This document shows positions 1-9,703 of a stretch of 64,000 nucleotides of DNA, in pieces. Within the stretch, counting starts at the first letter, position 1, and every line of letters begins with the position of its first letter. Under the pieces are notes generated by a model that was not told the DNA's origin, searched no databases, and worked only from the letters and a program-made list of their open reading frames with translations. The position numbers and the translations under genes are program-made. Source of the DNA: Candidatus Schmidhempelia bombi str. Bimp (GTDB taxonomy: Bacteria > Pseudomonadota > Gammaproteobacteria > Enterobacterales > Orbaceae); the NCBI RefSeq assembly GCF_000471645.3, contig NZ_AWGA01000063.1:1-64000 (forward strand). The letters run 5' to 3'.

Positions 1-1243
<1,243 letters not shown>

Positions 1244-1321
1244 TGATGAGCTATCCCAGCACCCGTATTGAGGTAATATATCTGACCTAATAAAAATCAG
1301 ATCCATCCATAACAAACAAAT

Positions 1322-1355
1322 AAAAAACCAGGCAACTATGTCTGGTTTTTTATTG
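1322..1355 (+). terminator. Rho-independent terminator of gyrB
   Basis: A perfect 10-bp stem, AAAAAACCAG (1322-1331) with CTGGTTTTTT (1342-1351), encloses a 10-base loop. The 3' arm is itself the T-run. It lies 78 bases after the gyrB stop codon. Confidence 0.8.
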
Positions 1356-2436
1356 ATTAAATTTTTTCTAAGTTCATCTCAATCATCATATATAAATACA
1401 GATAATAGTTAGGATTAAATTATAATAAACGCGGCTTTTAAAAATATAGCAGATCACTTTAGCATAAATTTATGGTGGTATAGTTTCAATAAAAGCAGTG
1501 GAAATAAACGCAATAAATTACCAAGAAAAAGAGTATTTATAACTAGCAATAAACGAGTTCAAAGAGATTAAGTAAAAATATAATTTATACTTACAAAGAT
1601 TGTTTTCTCAAATTAAATCAATATTATCAATAGCATTGATTAAAGTCTATTTAAAATTAAAATAAGGGATAATCGTTATCTTTTTGAATCACATTCATTA
1701 GTCTAACTAAATTAGTTACTGTGACCACGAGTACTTCCTAATTTTTAGTCACACTTATATATAGCAGAGTCAAAATAACAGTTCGTTAGAAAAATGTTTA
1801 AATATCATTATAAATAAAATAAAACCTACCTTAGATAGCACAAAACAATTAAAGGCGTATTAAATAAACAAGCCTATCCTTATCACAAATCGCTACTGTT
1901 AGATCAATTCATCTTGACCTATCTTGGTATTCCTGATTTAAACCAAAATATTGACTACTAGGCGATGAATATAATTTTAGCTTAAATTTATCTGTTAAAA
2001 GATCACAGTATTAATTAGTGTGAGACGTCGTTATTGAATAGAATGTACCACTATATAGATATATCTGAAGTATTATCTGGTTAAATTCAATATTGATTTA
2101 AATGAATAAAAAACAGTTACTACACCCTGTTATATGGATACACAGCCTATCTTACATGGATATCCCCCCTTTGAGTATCAAAAGCAAAGCTAATTTATAA
2201 CCAATCACTGTAAGAATTAAGATACTTATATGATAAATTGGATAATGAAAATAGAATTTTATTTACTATCAGTAAAAACATCTTTTTGTTCAATAAAGAT
2301 TAATACCTAACAGAGTATTTTATCCGAAGTATCATAGTAGCAGATACCTTTACCAATTAGGCAAGCTTATTGAAATCGCTCGCCTATAGTATTAGTTAAG
2401 TCAAAAGCAGTAATAGCCTAGTATTATTTAACCTAT
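1356..2436. other. Gene-free AT-rich stretch of about 1.1 kb
   Basis: No open frame of useful length is present on either strand between the gyrB terminator and sotB. The base composition is strongly AT-rich with scattered stops in all frames. A 40-codon open stretch at 1839-1961 without a start codon could be the relic of a decayed gene but has no recognisable similarity. I see no RNA gene, insertion-sequence end or repeat array here. Confidence 0.6.
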
Positions 2437-3609
2437 TTATTTAAAGATCCAATATCGTTTCGCCAAAAGTAGGAAACTAATAATTGAGATAGCAACAAAG
2501 ATAGCACCAACGAAACCTACATAAGCCACTGAGCTATGGATAATGACCTGACTTCCAACCAATGCGCCACCACCAATCCCAATATTATAAATTCCTGAAT
2601 AAAATGCATTGGCGACATCATTTGCATCTGGCGCAGCATCTAGTACCTTGCTTTGTAGTGACATACCAATCATAGTGATAGCCACACCCCAGCATAAACA
2701 TAATAGAAGAACAAGGTATTCATTGGTTGCGACAAACCAAAGTAACATTAAACAGAACCATAAAAGAAATAATGGCACCAAAAATATTGGTATTGGGTAT
2801 TTATCTAAATAATAAGGGAAGAGTAAACTACCTAATATTCCTGCAAAACCAATACATAATAGCATTAATACAATCGCTTTATTACTGTAACCACCTATAT
2901 TTAACATAAAAGGCGTAATATAGGTATATGCCGTAAAATGACCAACAATGGTAATTGCAGTTAATCCGTAAACACATAATAATGTTGGGCGTTTAAATAG
3001 CGCTAGGGCTAGTCGCACAGAATTGCTACTCGTGCTTGGTGACGTTGGTATCAAGTAGGCTAATGCAATCGTGACGAGTAATGCCGCCGCACCAATAACT
3101 AAAAACGTCACTCGCCATCCAGCTATTTGCCCAATTATAGTTCCAATAGGAACCCCTAATACGGTGGCTATCGACGTGCCAGCAACAATAAGTCCCATAG
3201 CACGCGCTCGCTTACCAACAGGTGCTAATCTTACCGCTAATGGCGTAATAATTGACCAGAAAACAGCATGAGCACAGGCAATACCAATGCGTGCAATCAT
3301 CAGTGTAGTAAAATTCCATGCTACACCGGCAAGTAAATGGCTGGCGATAAAAATAGTAAATAAACCAATTAGCAATTTATGCCGTTCAATTTTGGCCGTT
3401 AGAATCGTCAATGGTAACGACAGTAACGATACACACCAAGCGTAAACAGTGATTAATAATCCAGTATGCGCAACATTCATAGAAAAACTTTCGGCAATAT
3501 TGGTTAATAATCCTACAGGCACAAACTCAGTAGTATTAAAAACAAAAGCGGCAATCGCTAAACAAAACACCGATGACCAAACCTTGGTTTTAGATCTCAT
3601 CTCATTCAT
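2437..3609 (-). CDS. sotB: SotB-type MFS sugar efflux transporter
   Basis: This 390-residue protein is a 12-segment major facilitator of the drug/H+ antiporter (DHA1) group and closely follows enterobacterial SotB (YdeA), which exports arabinose, IPTG and other sugars across the inner membrane. Family motifs seen are FNTTEFVPVGLL at the first membrane segment, the charged loop KIERHKLLIGLF, RIGIACAHAVFWSI, and APVGKRARAMGLI followed by GVPIGTIIGQ. Length matches the family (about 390-396). The start is ATG at 3609 with another in-frame ATG three codons later. The gene stands alone, with the entericidin-like gene and its terminator upstream and about 1.1 kb of empty DNA downstream. The natural substrate cannot be read from sequence. 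Confidence 0.85.
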   Translation of the reverse strand: MNEMRSKTKVWSSVFCLAIAAFVFNTTEFVPVGLLTNIAESFSMNVAHTGLLITVYAWCVSLLSLPLTILTAKIERHKLLIGLFTIFIASHLLAGVAWNFTTLMIARIGIACAHAVFWSIITPLAVRLAPVGKRARAMGLIVAGTSIATVLGVPIGTIIGQIAGWRVTFLVIGAAALLVTIALAYLIPTSPSTSSNSVRLALALFKRPTLLCVYGLTAITIVGHFTAYTYITPFMLNIGGYSNKAIVLMLLCIGFAGILGSLLFPYYLDKYPIPIFLVPLFLLWFCLMLLWFVATNEYLVLLLCLCWGVAITMIGMSLQSKVLDAAPDANDVANAFYSGIYNIGIGGGALVGSQVIIHSSVAYVGFVGAIFVAISIISFLLLAKRYWIFK

Positions 3610-3744
3610 AGATTAACGTTTTCTCAGCAAACAGTGACAATAATTATCATATAAAAAATGGAAGATATAGGCGCTAAAGCATATAGATAAAAATATAAAA
3701 TTTTCTCAATAGCTATTGGGCGATTTAATCATGTATAAAATAAA

Positions 3745-3775
3745 AATAAACCACATAAGAATTATGTGGTTTATT
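3745..3775 (-). terminator. Terminator downstream of the entericidin-like gene
   Basis: A perfect 14-bp stem, AATAAACCACATAA (3745-3758) with TTATGTGGTTTATT (3762-3775), has a 3-base loop. It follows the entericidin-like stop on the minus strand and separates it from sotB. The stem is AT-rich at its base on both sides, so it may work in both directions. Confidence 0.65.
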
Positions 3776-3814
3776 ATTTAAAATCATTAACATTCGTTGT
3801 AAAGCAGCCTACTA

Positions 3815-3940
3815 CTATCTTTTAGAAACGTGTTGGATAGCTTCACCGCCCGATTCTATATCTTGGCCAACACCATGCACGGTATGACAGGCAGTTAATA
3901 AAAAACAGCTAATTGCAATAATGAAAGTCAATTTTTTCAT
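3815..3940 (-). CDS. Entericidin EcnA/EcnB-family small lipoprotein
   Basis: This is a 41-residue gene. It encodes a basic start (MKKLT), a hydrophobic stretch, a lipobox LTAC with the lipidated Cys at residue 18, and a short mature part containing GVGQDIESGGEAIQ. The last stretch is the hallmark of the entericidin family, small cell-envelope lipoproteins described in E. coli as a toxin (EcnB) and antidote (EcnA) pair linked to stationary-phase lysis. An AAGGA ribosome-binding site lies 9 bases before the ATG, and a strong hairpin lies downstream. Only one copy is seen, so whether it acts as EcnA or EcnB cannot be told. Expected location is a lipid-anchored membrane protein. Confidence 0.85.
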   Translation of the reverse strand: MKKLTFIIAISCFLLTACHTVHGVGQDIESGGEAIQHVSKR

Positions 3941-4217
3941 GTTACTCATCCTTAAATCTTTTAATGTCCAATTCATCATCATCATTGTCAATGAACAAGA
4001 TAAAACCTTATATAGTCCACTGATTTTGTTATCATAATTGGCTCTATGTTTAAAATCAAAGGCTATTACTTTGTATTATCACAATCTTATCAACAGGGAA
4101 ATAGTGATAAATTTATCCATGAATTCAGTTAAAATAGTATTGAATAATTAGATTATTTATATATTATTTTTATCTTATTGATTTAATCTATTTAACGAAT
4201 TAACGCATGGTTAACGT

Positions 4218-5141
4218 ATGACGCTGCAACAACTTAAATATATTATTGAAATCGCTCGCTGTGGTTCAATTAATGAAGCAGCAAAAAAATTGTTTATTAC
4301 GCAACCAAGTTTATCGTCTGCCGTGAAAGAGCTTGAGCAACGTCTTGGCATTGAGATTTTTGTCCGGTCAAGCAAAGGGGTGTCGTTATCATCTGAAGGC
4401 GTAGAATTTTTAAGTTATGCTAGACAAGTGGTTGAACAAACTGAGCTACTTGAACAGCGTTATATCAATAAGAAACCGACCAAACGATTATGCAGTATCT
4501 CAACCCAGCACTATGCATTTGCTGTTAATGCTTTTGTAAATTTAATAAAAAATAATAATTCAGATGAATATGAATTTACTTTACGTGAAACGCGGACTTA
4601 TGACATCATTACCGATGTAGCTTCATTTAAAAGTGAAATAGGCATTATCTATCTAAATGATTTTAATCGTAAAGTATTAAGCCGTATCTTAAAACAACAT
4701 CACTTAAAATTCACCCCGCTTTTTGAAGCCAGTCCTCATGTCTTTATGAGTAAAAAGCATCCATTAGCAAAACAAAATTCAGTAACGCTCAGTCAGTTAG
4801 AGGATTTTCCTTATCTCTCTTTTGAACAAGGCGACTATAATTCATTCTATTTCTCAGAAGAGATTTTAAGTACGGTCTATCATAAAAAAAATATCTATGT
4901 GAGCGATCGGGCAACATTATTTAATTTATTGATAGGTTTAAATGGTTATACTATTAGTACTGGAATATTAAATAGTGATCTAAACGGATCGGATATTGTC
5001 GCCATTCCTTTAGAGGTAAAAGAAAAAATTTTAGTGGGTTGGATCACAACGGCTAATGCGTATTTAAATCAGACCGCGCAAAGCTATATTATTGAATTGG
5101 AGAATCTAATTCGTCAATATGGATTTCAATTGGTGAAATAA
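4218..5141 (+). CDS. LysR-family transcriptional regulator, target unknown
   Basis: The protein has 307 residues. An N-terminal winged helix-turn-helix covers residues 1-60 (SINEAAKKLFITQPSLSSAV is the helix-turn-helix), then a linker helix and an effector-binding domain from about residue 90. Despite lying next to metE it is not MetR: the DNA-binding region differs from enteric MetR and the gene is convergent with metE instead of divergent. The effector domain, with phrases such as FEASPHVFMSKKHPLAKQNS, reminds me of LysR proteins common in Firmicutes, which would suggest acquisition, but this is an impression. No clear ribosome-binding site precedes the ATG. The regulated gene may be its own or the upstream lipoprotein. 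Confidence 0.85.
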   Translation: MTLQQLKYIIEIARCGSINEAAKKLFITQPSLSSAVKELEQRLGIEIFVRSSKGVSLSSEGVEFLSYARQVVEQTELLEQRYINKKPTKRLCSISTQHYAFAVNAFVNLIKNNNSDEYEFTLRETRTYDIITDVASFKSEIGIIYLNDFNRKVLSRILKQHHLKFTPLFEASPHVFMSKKHPLAKQNSVTLSQLEDFPYLSFEQGDYNSFYFSEEILSTVYHKKNIYVSDRATLFNLLIGLNGYTISTGILNSDLNGSDIVAIPLEVKEKILVGWITTANAYLNQTAQSYIIELENLIRQYGFQLVK

Positions 5142-5146
5142 AATAG

Positions 5147-5198
5147 TTGATAATAGAATCAATAAACTATGTCATTAATTTATTAATTCTATTATCAA
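5147..5198. terminator. Shared hairpin between convergent LysR gene and metE
   Basis: A 13-bp perfect inverted repeat, TTGATAATAGAAT (5147-5159) and ATTCTATTATCAA (5186-5198), has a 26-base centre that can pair further (AATAAA with TTTATT). It sits exactly between the two convergent genes and is likely a bidirectional terminator, though without a long T-run. Confidence 0.55.
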
Positions 5199-5227
5199 AT
5201 TTATAATTCGTCTATGTGATGACCAAG

Positions 5228-7513
5228 TTATTTAGGTAAGGTAATTAGTTTATTCCGTATCTGCTGAGTTGCCGCAACGATATTTTTTAAACTCGCTACC
5301 GTTTCTTTTTCGCCACGCGTTTTTAAACCGCAATCAGGATTAATCCATAATTTGGTTTTATCCACTTCAAATAACATCTGTTCAATGGTTTGACTAATTT
5401 CAGCCACCGTCGGAATACGTGGAGAATGAATATCATATACCCCTGGTCCCACTTCTGTTTTAAATTGCTGAGCTTTAAGTACTTTAATAATTGATAAATT
5501 AGAGCGTGAGGCTTCAAAAGAGATCACATCTGCATCCATATTATCAATATCACTTAAAATATCTTCAAACTCACTATAACACATATGGGTATGTATCTGA
5601 GTGTCACTTTTTACACCACTATGTACCAATCTAAATGCCGGTATCGCCCAATCAAGGTAACTAATGTGCCACTCTTGTCGTCTTAACGGTAATTTTTCTT
5701 TTAATGCGGCTTCATCAACCTGAATTACCCGAATACCTGCGGCCTCCAGATCCAAGACTTCTTCTCGAATCGCTAATGCAATTTGTAATGCTGAGTTACG
5801 TAATGAAATATCTTCACGAGGGAATGACCAGTTTAAAATTGTTACTGGCCCAGTTAGCATCCCTTTAACTGGTTTGTCAGTTAGTTTTTGGGCATAAACA
5901 GTGTAATCAACGGTGATAGGTCCCTTACGTGCTACATCGCCCCAAATAATAGGTGGTTTAACACAACGTGTACCATAAGATTGTACCCAGGCTTTTTCTG
6001 TAAAAATAAATCCCTCTAATGCTTCACCAAAAAATTCTACCATATCGTTGCGTTCAAATTCACCATGAACGAGTACATCTAAACCAATTTGTTCTTGTAA
6101 TGCTATACAATCGGCGATCTGTTTTTCAATAAAATGGCGATAATCGATAGCTGAAATAGTGCCTTGTTTGAACTTAGCACGATAGGTTCTAATTTCCGCC
6201 GTCTGTGGAAATGAGCCAATAGTTGTGGTTGGTAATAGCGGTAAATTAAATGCCTGTTTTTGTATTTGTTCACGCTGAGTAAATTCTGGATGACGTATAA
6301 AATCGTCATCGACTAATTTCGCTACTCGTTCGTTAACTTGGGTATTTTCAGTGTAACGGGACTGGGTAAACAGTTCTTGATTGGCGGTATACATCGCATG
6401 ATGAGTATAATCTTTTTCGGCAATTAAGGTTTTTAACTGATTTAATTCAGTTAGCTTTTCTTGGGCAAAAGCAAAATAACGTTTTTGCGTATCAGTCAAT
6501 TTGGTTTCATTATTCAGCGTATAGGGCACATGCAATAATGAGCAAGAGGTATTGATTACGACGTTATTTGCCTTACTGGCTATGGATTTTAATCGTTCAA
6601 GGGTGTGTTGATAATTATTTTTCCAAATATTTTTCCCATTAACGACACCAGCAAATAGCACTTTATCTTGAGCAAAGCCATATTTTTCTATTAATTTAAG
6701 TGAGTATTCACCTTCGACAAAATCTAAACCAACTCCATCGAAAGGTAATTGATTGACACGTTCATAAGCATCACGAATATCACCAAAATAAGTTTGTAAT
6801 AAGACTTTAGTTTGCCCTTTATGTTTTAATATGCCGTCATAAAGCTGGGTAAATAAGGCTAAATCACTTAAAGTTAGATCAAGAACTAACGCCGGTTCAT
6901 CTATTTGTACCCACGTTACCGAAAGTTGATTTAATTGTTCTAACAATGAACGATAGGCGTTGATCATTGCAGATACAAAATCTTTGGATTGACGATTACC
7001 GCTATAACGCGCTAGTTTTAAGAAAGTAAAAGGCCCTATTACAACCGGTTTAGTTTCAATATTAAGGGCTTTCGCTTGTTGGTATTCGTCAAATAATTTA
7101 GTCCCCGTTAATTTCAATTCAGTTTGATTATCTAATTCTGGTACTAAATAATGATAGTTGGTATTAAACCATTTTTTCATGGCTAATGCTTTAACATCCC
7201 CTTTTTCTCCTTGATAACCGCGAGCCATGGCAAAATAAGCGGCCAATGGCGAGAGATCGAGCGTACGATAACGATGAGGAATCGCATTAAATAAAATCGC
7301 GGTATCTAACATTTGATCATAAAAAGAGAAATCATTTGAGGAGATAAAATCTACCTGCGCCTGATGTTGGATTTGCCAATGGGTTTCACGCAATAATTTA
7401 GCAGTAGCTTGTAATGCCTCTTCGCTACTTTCACCTTTAAAATAGTTCTCTGTCGCGAATTTTAATTCTCTTAAAAGACCAATACGTGGATAACCAATAA
7501 CTGCTGTTTTCAT
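5228..7513 (-). CDS. metE: Cobalamin-independent methionine synthase
   Basis: This 761-residue enzyme matches MetE (about 755 residues), which transfers a methyl group from methyltetrahydropteroyl-triglutamate to homocysteine in the last step of methionine synthesis. It has the N-terminal half typical of the family and the catalytic C-terminal barrel. The zinc ligands are visible: HTHMCYSEF (His and Cys at about residues 641-645), the Glu in ISFEASRSN (about 667) and the Cys in INPDCGLKTRG (about 728). The start MKTAVIGYPRIG is preceded by a GGGAAAG ribosome-binding site. The gene is monocistronic, with lacD and its terminator upstream. I found no convincing MetJ (AGACGTCT) repeats in its leader, so the usual repression is not evident. 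Confidence 0.97.
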   Translation of the reverse strand: MKTAVIGYPRIGLLRELKFATENYFKGESSEEALQATAKLLRETHWQIQHQAQVDFISSNDFSFYDQMLDTAILFNAIPHRYRTLDLSPLAAYFAMARGYQGEKGDVKALAMKKWFNTNYHYLVPELDNQTELKLTGTKLFDEYQQAKALNIETKPVVIGPFTFLKLARYSGNRQSKDFVSAMINAYRSLLEQLNQLSVTWVQIDEPALVLDLTLSDLALFTQLYDGILKHKGQTKVLLQTYFGDIRDAYERVNQLPFDGVGLDFVEGEYSLKLIEKYGFAQDKVLFAGVVNGKNIWKNNYQHTLERLKSIASKANNVVINTSCSLLHVPYTLNNETKLTDTQKRYFAFAQEKLTELNQLKTLIAEKDYTHHAMYTANQELFTQSRYTENTQVNERVAKLVDDDFIRHPEFTQREQIQKQAFNLPLLPTTTIGSFPQTAEIRTYRAKFKQGTISAIDYRHFIEKQIADCIALQEQIGLDVLVHGEFERNDMVEFFGEALEGFIFTEKAWVQSYGTRCVKPPIIWGDVARKGPITVDYTVYAQKLTDKPVKGMLTGPVTILNWSFPREDISLRNSALQIALAIREEVLDLEAAGIRVIQVDEAALKEKLPLRRQEWHISYLDWAIPAFRLVHSGVKSDTQIHTHMCYSEFEDILSDIDNMDADVISFEASRSNLSIIKVLKAQQFKTEVGPGVYDIHSPRIPTVAEISQTIEQMLFEVDKTKLWINPDCGLKTRGEKETVASLKNIVAATQQIRNKLITLPK

Positions 7514-7593
7514 TTTAATCTTTCCCTGTCTGTTTTTTAAGTAAATAAAAACATAACATAAAAGATCCTTATAGGATATATGCTTAATTTTTA

Positions 7594-7622
7594 TAAATAC
7601 ATATAGATTAAACCTATATCAA
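7594..7622 (-). promoter_or_regulatory. Candidate metE promoter
   Basis: Read on the minus strand, a -35 box TTGATA (7617-7622) and a -10 box TATTTA (7594-7599) are separated by 17 bases. This would start transcription about 75 bases before the metE ATG. The -10 is a moderate match only. Confidence 0.35.
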
Positions 7623-7648
7623 TGCCTAACTTACTGTTTAAACAACAA

Positions 7649-7672
7649 ATAAATAGCCACTAGGCTATTTAT
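7649..7672 (-). terminator. Second hairpin between lacD and metE
   Basis: A perfect 10-bp stem, ATAAATAGCC (7649-7658) with GGCTATTTAT (7663-7672), has a 4-base loop. On the minus strand it is followed by a T-rich run (TTGTTGTT). It lies between the lacD terminator and the metE promoter candidate and may act as a back-up terminator. Confidence 0.45.
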
Positions 7673-7699
7673 GGGGAATCATCAATATAAAATAATTGA

Positions 7700-7728
7700 T
7701 AAAAAATGCCACTTAGTTAAAGTGGCAT
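7700..7728 (-). terminator. Rho-independent terminator of the lacD gene
   Basis: On the minus strand, a 9-bp stem ATGCCACTT/AAGTGGCAT (7720-7728 and 7706-7714) with a 5-base loop is followed directly by six T residues (bases 7701-7706 read as A on the plus strand). It lies about 60 bases after the aldolase stop. Confidence 0.8.
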
Positions 7729-7785
7729 AAATGAGCGCATACCTTATTTAGCATTCAAAATGAGTATCGTGACAAATTTAATCCA

Positions 7786-8823
7786 TTACCAATTAAGATC
7801 AAATACCTCTATATTTTGTTGTCCGCCATAAATATCATACCATGGCGTGGCGTACTGTTTTAAAATTGCGTTGAGCTCTTCAACATTTTGGCGGCCGACG
7901 GTATCTAACCATTTTAGTAATCCATCACGCCCACCTTTAGCATAAGCAGCGACACCTTCGAACCAAGTTGCGCGCCCGCCCAAAATACCGCTATAGTTTG
8001 CCCCAGCTTCACCCGCAAATCGCAATTGTTGATGAAAGCGCTGTGTTGGAACGCCGGCACTTAAATAAATAAATGGTCTTGTTGCCGCTTCGCTAGCTTG
8101 ACGGAAATAAGTCTCGGCTTGTTTTTGCGTATAAACTTCAGGTTGATTGTCATTAAATCCAGCGACATAATTAAATAATACGGGAACTTCAACTTTTAAA
8201 ATATCAATATGATATTGATCTTTAGTGAATTCTTTAATCGTATCAATCACTTTTTGGGGTTTAATTTGGGCAAATTCGGGACTTTTATCATCAGTGATAT
8301 GATTATCATAAACAATAGGTTCAACAAAAACCGGCATATCGCTAGCACGAGCTTCTTCGCCTAAACGCTCTAAAAAAGCATGTTTTTTGTCTAAAATATC
8401 TTGGGGATCATCGGGATTATAGTATACTAATACTTTCGCCGCATCCGCTCCCTTTTTAATTAAACGTTGTAGTGATTCTTCTGGTAGTAATTCTGGCAAA
8501 CGGCCTGGTGTATTGACATCATAGCCGGTTTTTTCATAGGAGAGGATTAACCCCGCATTGGCATTTTTCTTTGCAATACCCTTAAATCCTAACTCTTCAT
8601 CTAAGAGAATGGCGCTAACATATTTGGTCAGTTCTTGTGATACGAGCTCTTTAAACTCATAAACCATATCGATATGATAGGCATCCTTACCTACTGCATT
8701 TTGCATCATTTTGACCATAGAACCACGTTGATCAATCGCTAAGGCTGCGATTATCCCATCCTGATTAGCGACGCGATTCATACGTTCAAACTTACCACGA
8801 GACATCTTTACTTTCGTACGCAT
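7786..8823 (-). CDS. lacD: LacD-type tagatose-1,6-bisphosphate aldolase
   Basis: A 345-residue class I aldolase of the LacD family (usually about 325 residues), which cleaves tagatose 1,6-bisphosphate to dihydroxyacetone phosphate and glyceraldehyde 3-phosphate. LacD enzymes also accept fructose 1,6-bisphosphate. Family signatures seen are ALAIDQRGSMVKM near residue 30, GADAAKVLVYYNP, the Schiff-base Lys region HIDILKVEVPVLFNYV, and LSAGVPTQRFHQQL. LacD is best known from Gram-positive lactose/galactose-6-phosphate operons, but no lacA, lacB, lacC or PTS gene lies nearby, so it may serve general hexose metabolism here. The ribosome-binding site AAGGAGG, 7 bases before the ATG, is unusually strong, suggesting high expression and perhaps Gram-positive origin. 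It has its own promoter and terminator. Confidence 0.9.
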   Translation of the reverse strand: MRTKVKMSRGKFERMNRVANQDGIIAALAIDQRGSMVKMMQNAVGKDAYHIDMVYEFKELVSQELTKYVSAILLDEELGFKGIAKKNANAGLILSYEKTGYDVNTPGRLPELLPEESLQRLIKKGADAAKVLVYYNPDDPQDILDKKHAFLERLGEEARASDMPVFVEPIVYDNHITDDKSPEFAQIKPQKVIDTIKEFTKDQYHIDILKVEVPVLFNYVAGFNDNQPEVYTQKQAETYFRQASEAATRPFIYLSAGVPTQRFHQQLRFAGEAGANYSGILGGRATWFEGVAAYAKGGRDGLLKWLDTVGRQNVEELNAILKQYATPWYDIYGGQQNIEVFDLNW

Positions 8824-8851
8824 TGCAAATCCTCCTTCCTTCGTTCATTTT

Positions 8852-8880
8852 ATTGTAGACCTCGCGATATAAAGCTGCAA
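8852..8880 (-). promoter_or_regulatory. Candidate lacD promoter
   Basis: On the minus strand, TTGCAG (8875-8880) and TACAAT (8852-8857) are spaced by 17 bases. This is a good sigma-70 match that would give a leader of only about 20 bases before the AAGGAGG ribosome-binding site. Confidence 0.5.
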
Positions 8881-8972
8881 TGTAAAACATGACTAATAAA
8901 GATTAAATAAAATAAAAATACTATTTATACCCCATTAACAATTGTTTGGATATTTAGACGAATGATAATATT

Positions 8973-9007
8973 TTGAAATATATTCAATTTTATTGCATAA
9001 TTATGTA
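8973..9007 (+). promoter_or_regulatory. argR promoter overlapped by tandem ARG-box-like palindromes
   Basis: A promoter is readable: TTGAAA (8973-8978), 17 bases, CATAAT (8996-9001). Two palindromes overlie it: TGAAATATATTCA (8974-8986) over the -35 and TGCATAATTATGTA (8994-9007) over the -10. Their centres are about 20.5 bases apart. The known ARG operator is a pair of TGAAT-wwww-ATTCA palindromes about 21 bases apart, so this fits ArgR autorepression. The first palindrome is one base shorter than consensus. Confidence 0.5.
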
Positions 9008-9142
9008 ATATTTAGTGATTTTAAAGACCTTTAATAATTAAACTCAACATAGCGAGATGATACGTTGTTGTGTCGAATAACCTAGTTATAGATTTATTGA
9101 CCTATAACGCTTATCAATATGTTATTAACCAGTAAGGTCAAG

Positions 9143-9631
9143 ATGAGATTAACACCCAATATGGATAACATGACTAAACCTGACGATTTAGCTAAGCTAT
9201 TTAAAGAATTACTTCGTCAAGAGACATTTAGCTCACAAATTGAGATTGTTCAAGCATTGCAACAATATGGCTTTGAGAATATTAACCAATCTAAAGTATC
9301 ACGTATGCTGACTAAATTTGGTGCTGTACGAACTCGTAATAGTAAAATGCAAATGGTTTACTGTTTACCGGCTGATATCAGCGTGCCGTCTACAAGTAGC
9401 CCATTAAAAAATTTGGTATTGGATATTGATTACAACCATTCTATGGTGGTTATCCATACCAGCCCAGGTGCGGCACAATTGATTGCCAGATTATTAGATT
9501 CTATTGGTAAATCAGAAGGGATTTTAGGGTCGATTGCTGGCGATGATACCATTTTTAGTACGCCAACGCTAAATAGTACCGTTGAGCAACTATATCAAAC
9601 TATCGTCGATCTATTTGAACAAGAGCTTTAA
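9143..9631 (+). CDS. argR: Arginine repressor
   Basis: ArgR is a hexameric, arginine-dependent repressor of arginine biosynthesis and a cofactor in plasmid recombination. From the ATG at 9143 it has 162 residues (E. coli 156). The N-terminal winged helix includes [20 protein letters not shown], and the C-terminal oligomerisation and arginine-binding domain includes [16 protein letters not shown] and [10 protein letters not shown]-like [11 protein letters not shown]. The start at 9143 is chosen because TAAGG lies 5 bases upstream; an ATG at 9119 lacks this, and ATGs at 9161 and 9170 would give lengths closest to E. coli. Two ARG-like boxes cover its promoter. It is convergent with nudC, and mdh, its usual divergent neighbour in enterics, is absent. 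Confidence 0.95.
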   Translation: MRLTPNMDNMTKPDDLAKLFKELLRQETFSSQIEIVQALQQYGFENINQSKVSRMLTKFGAVRTRNSKMQMVYCLPADISVPSTSSPLKNLVLDIDYNHSMVVIHTSPGAAQLIARLLDSIGKSEGILGSIAGDDTIFSTPTLNSTVEQLYQTIVDLFEQEL

Positions 9632-9632
9632 G

Positions 9633-9680
9633 CCATCTATTCCCTGAAAGTGAATGTATATGCCATTCAGGGAACGATGG
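9633..9680. terminator. Hairpin between convergent argR and nudC
   Basis: A nested inverted repeat, CCATC plus TTCCCTGAA (9633-9648) with TTCAGGGAA plus GATGG (9666-9680), lies just after the argR stop. No clear T-run follows, so it is a likely but not canonical bidirectional terminator. Confidence 0.5.
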
Positions 9681-9703
9681 ATTTTAGATATTGCTATAGG
9701 CGT

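Noticed and set aside
1839-1961. 40-codon open stretch in the gene-free region after gyrB
   Set aside because: It has no start codon or ribosome-binding site and no recognisable similarity, so it is not called as a gene or pseudogene.
7514-7648. MetJ or MetR sites in the metE upstream region
   Set aside because: No AGACGTCT repeats and no clear TGAA-N5-TTCA site were found.
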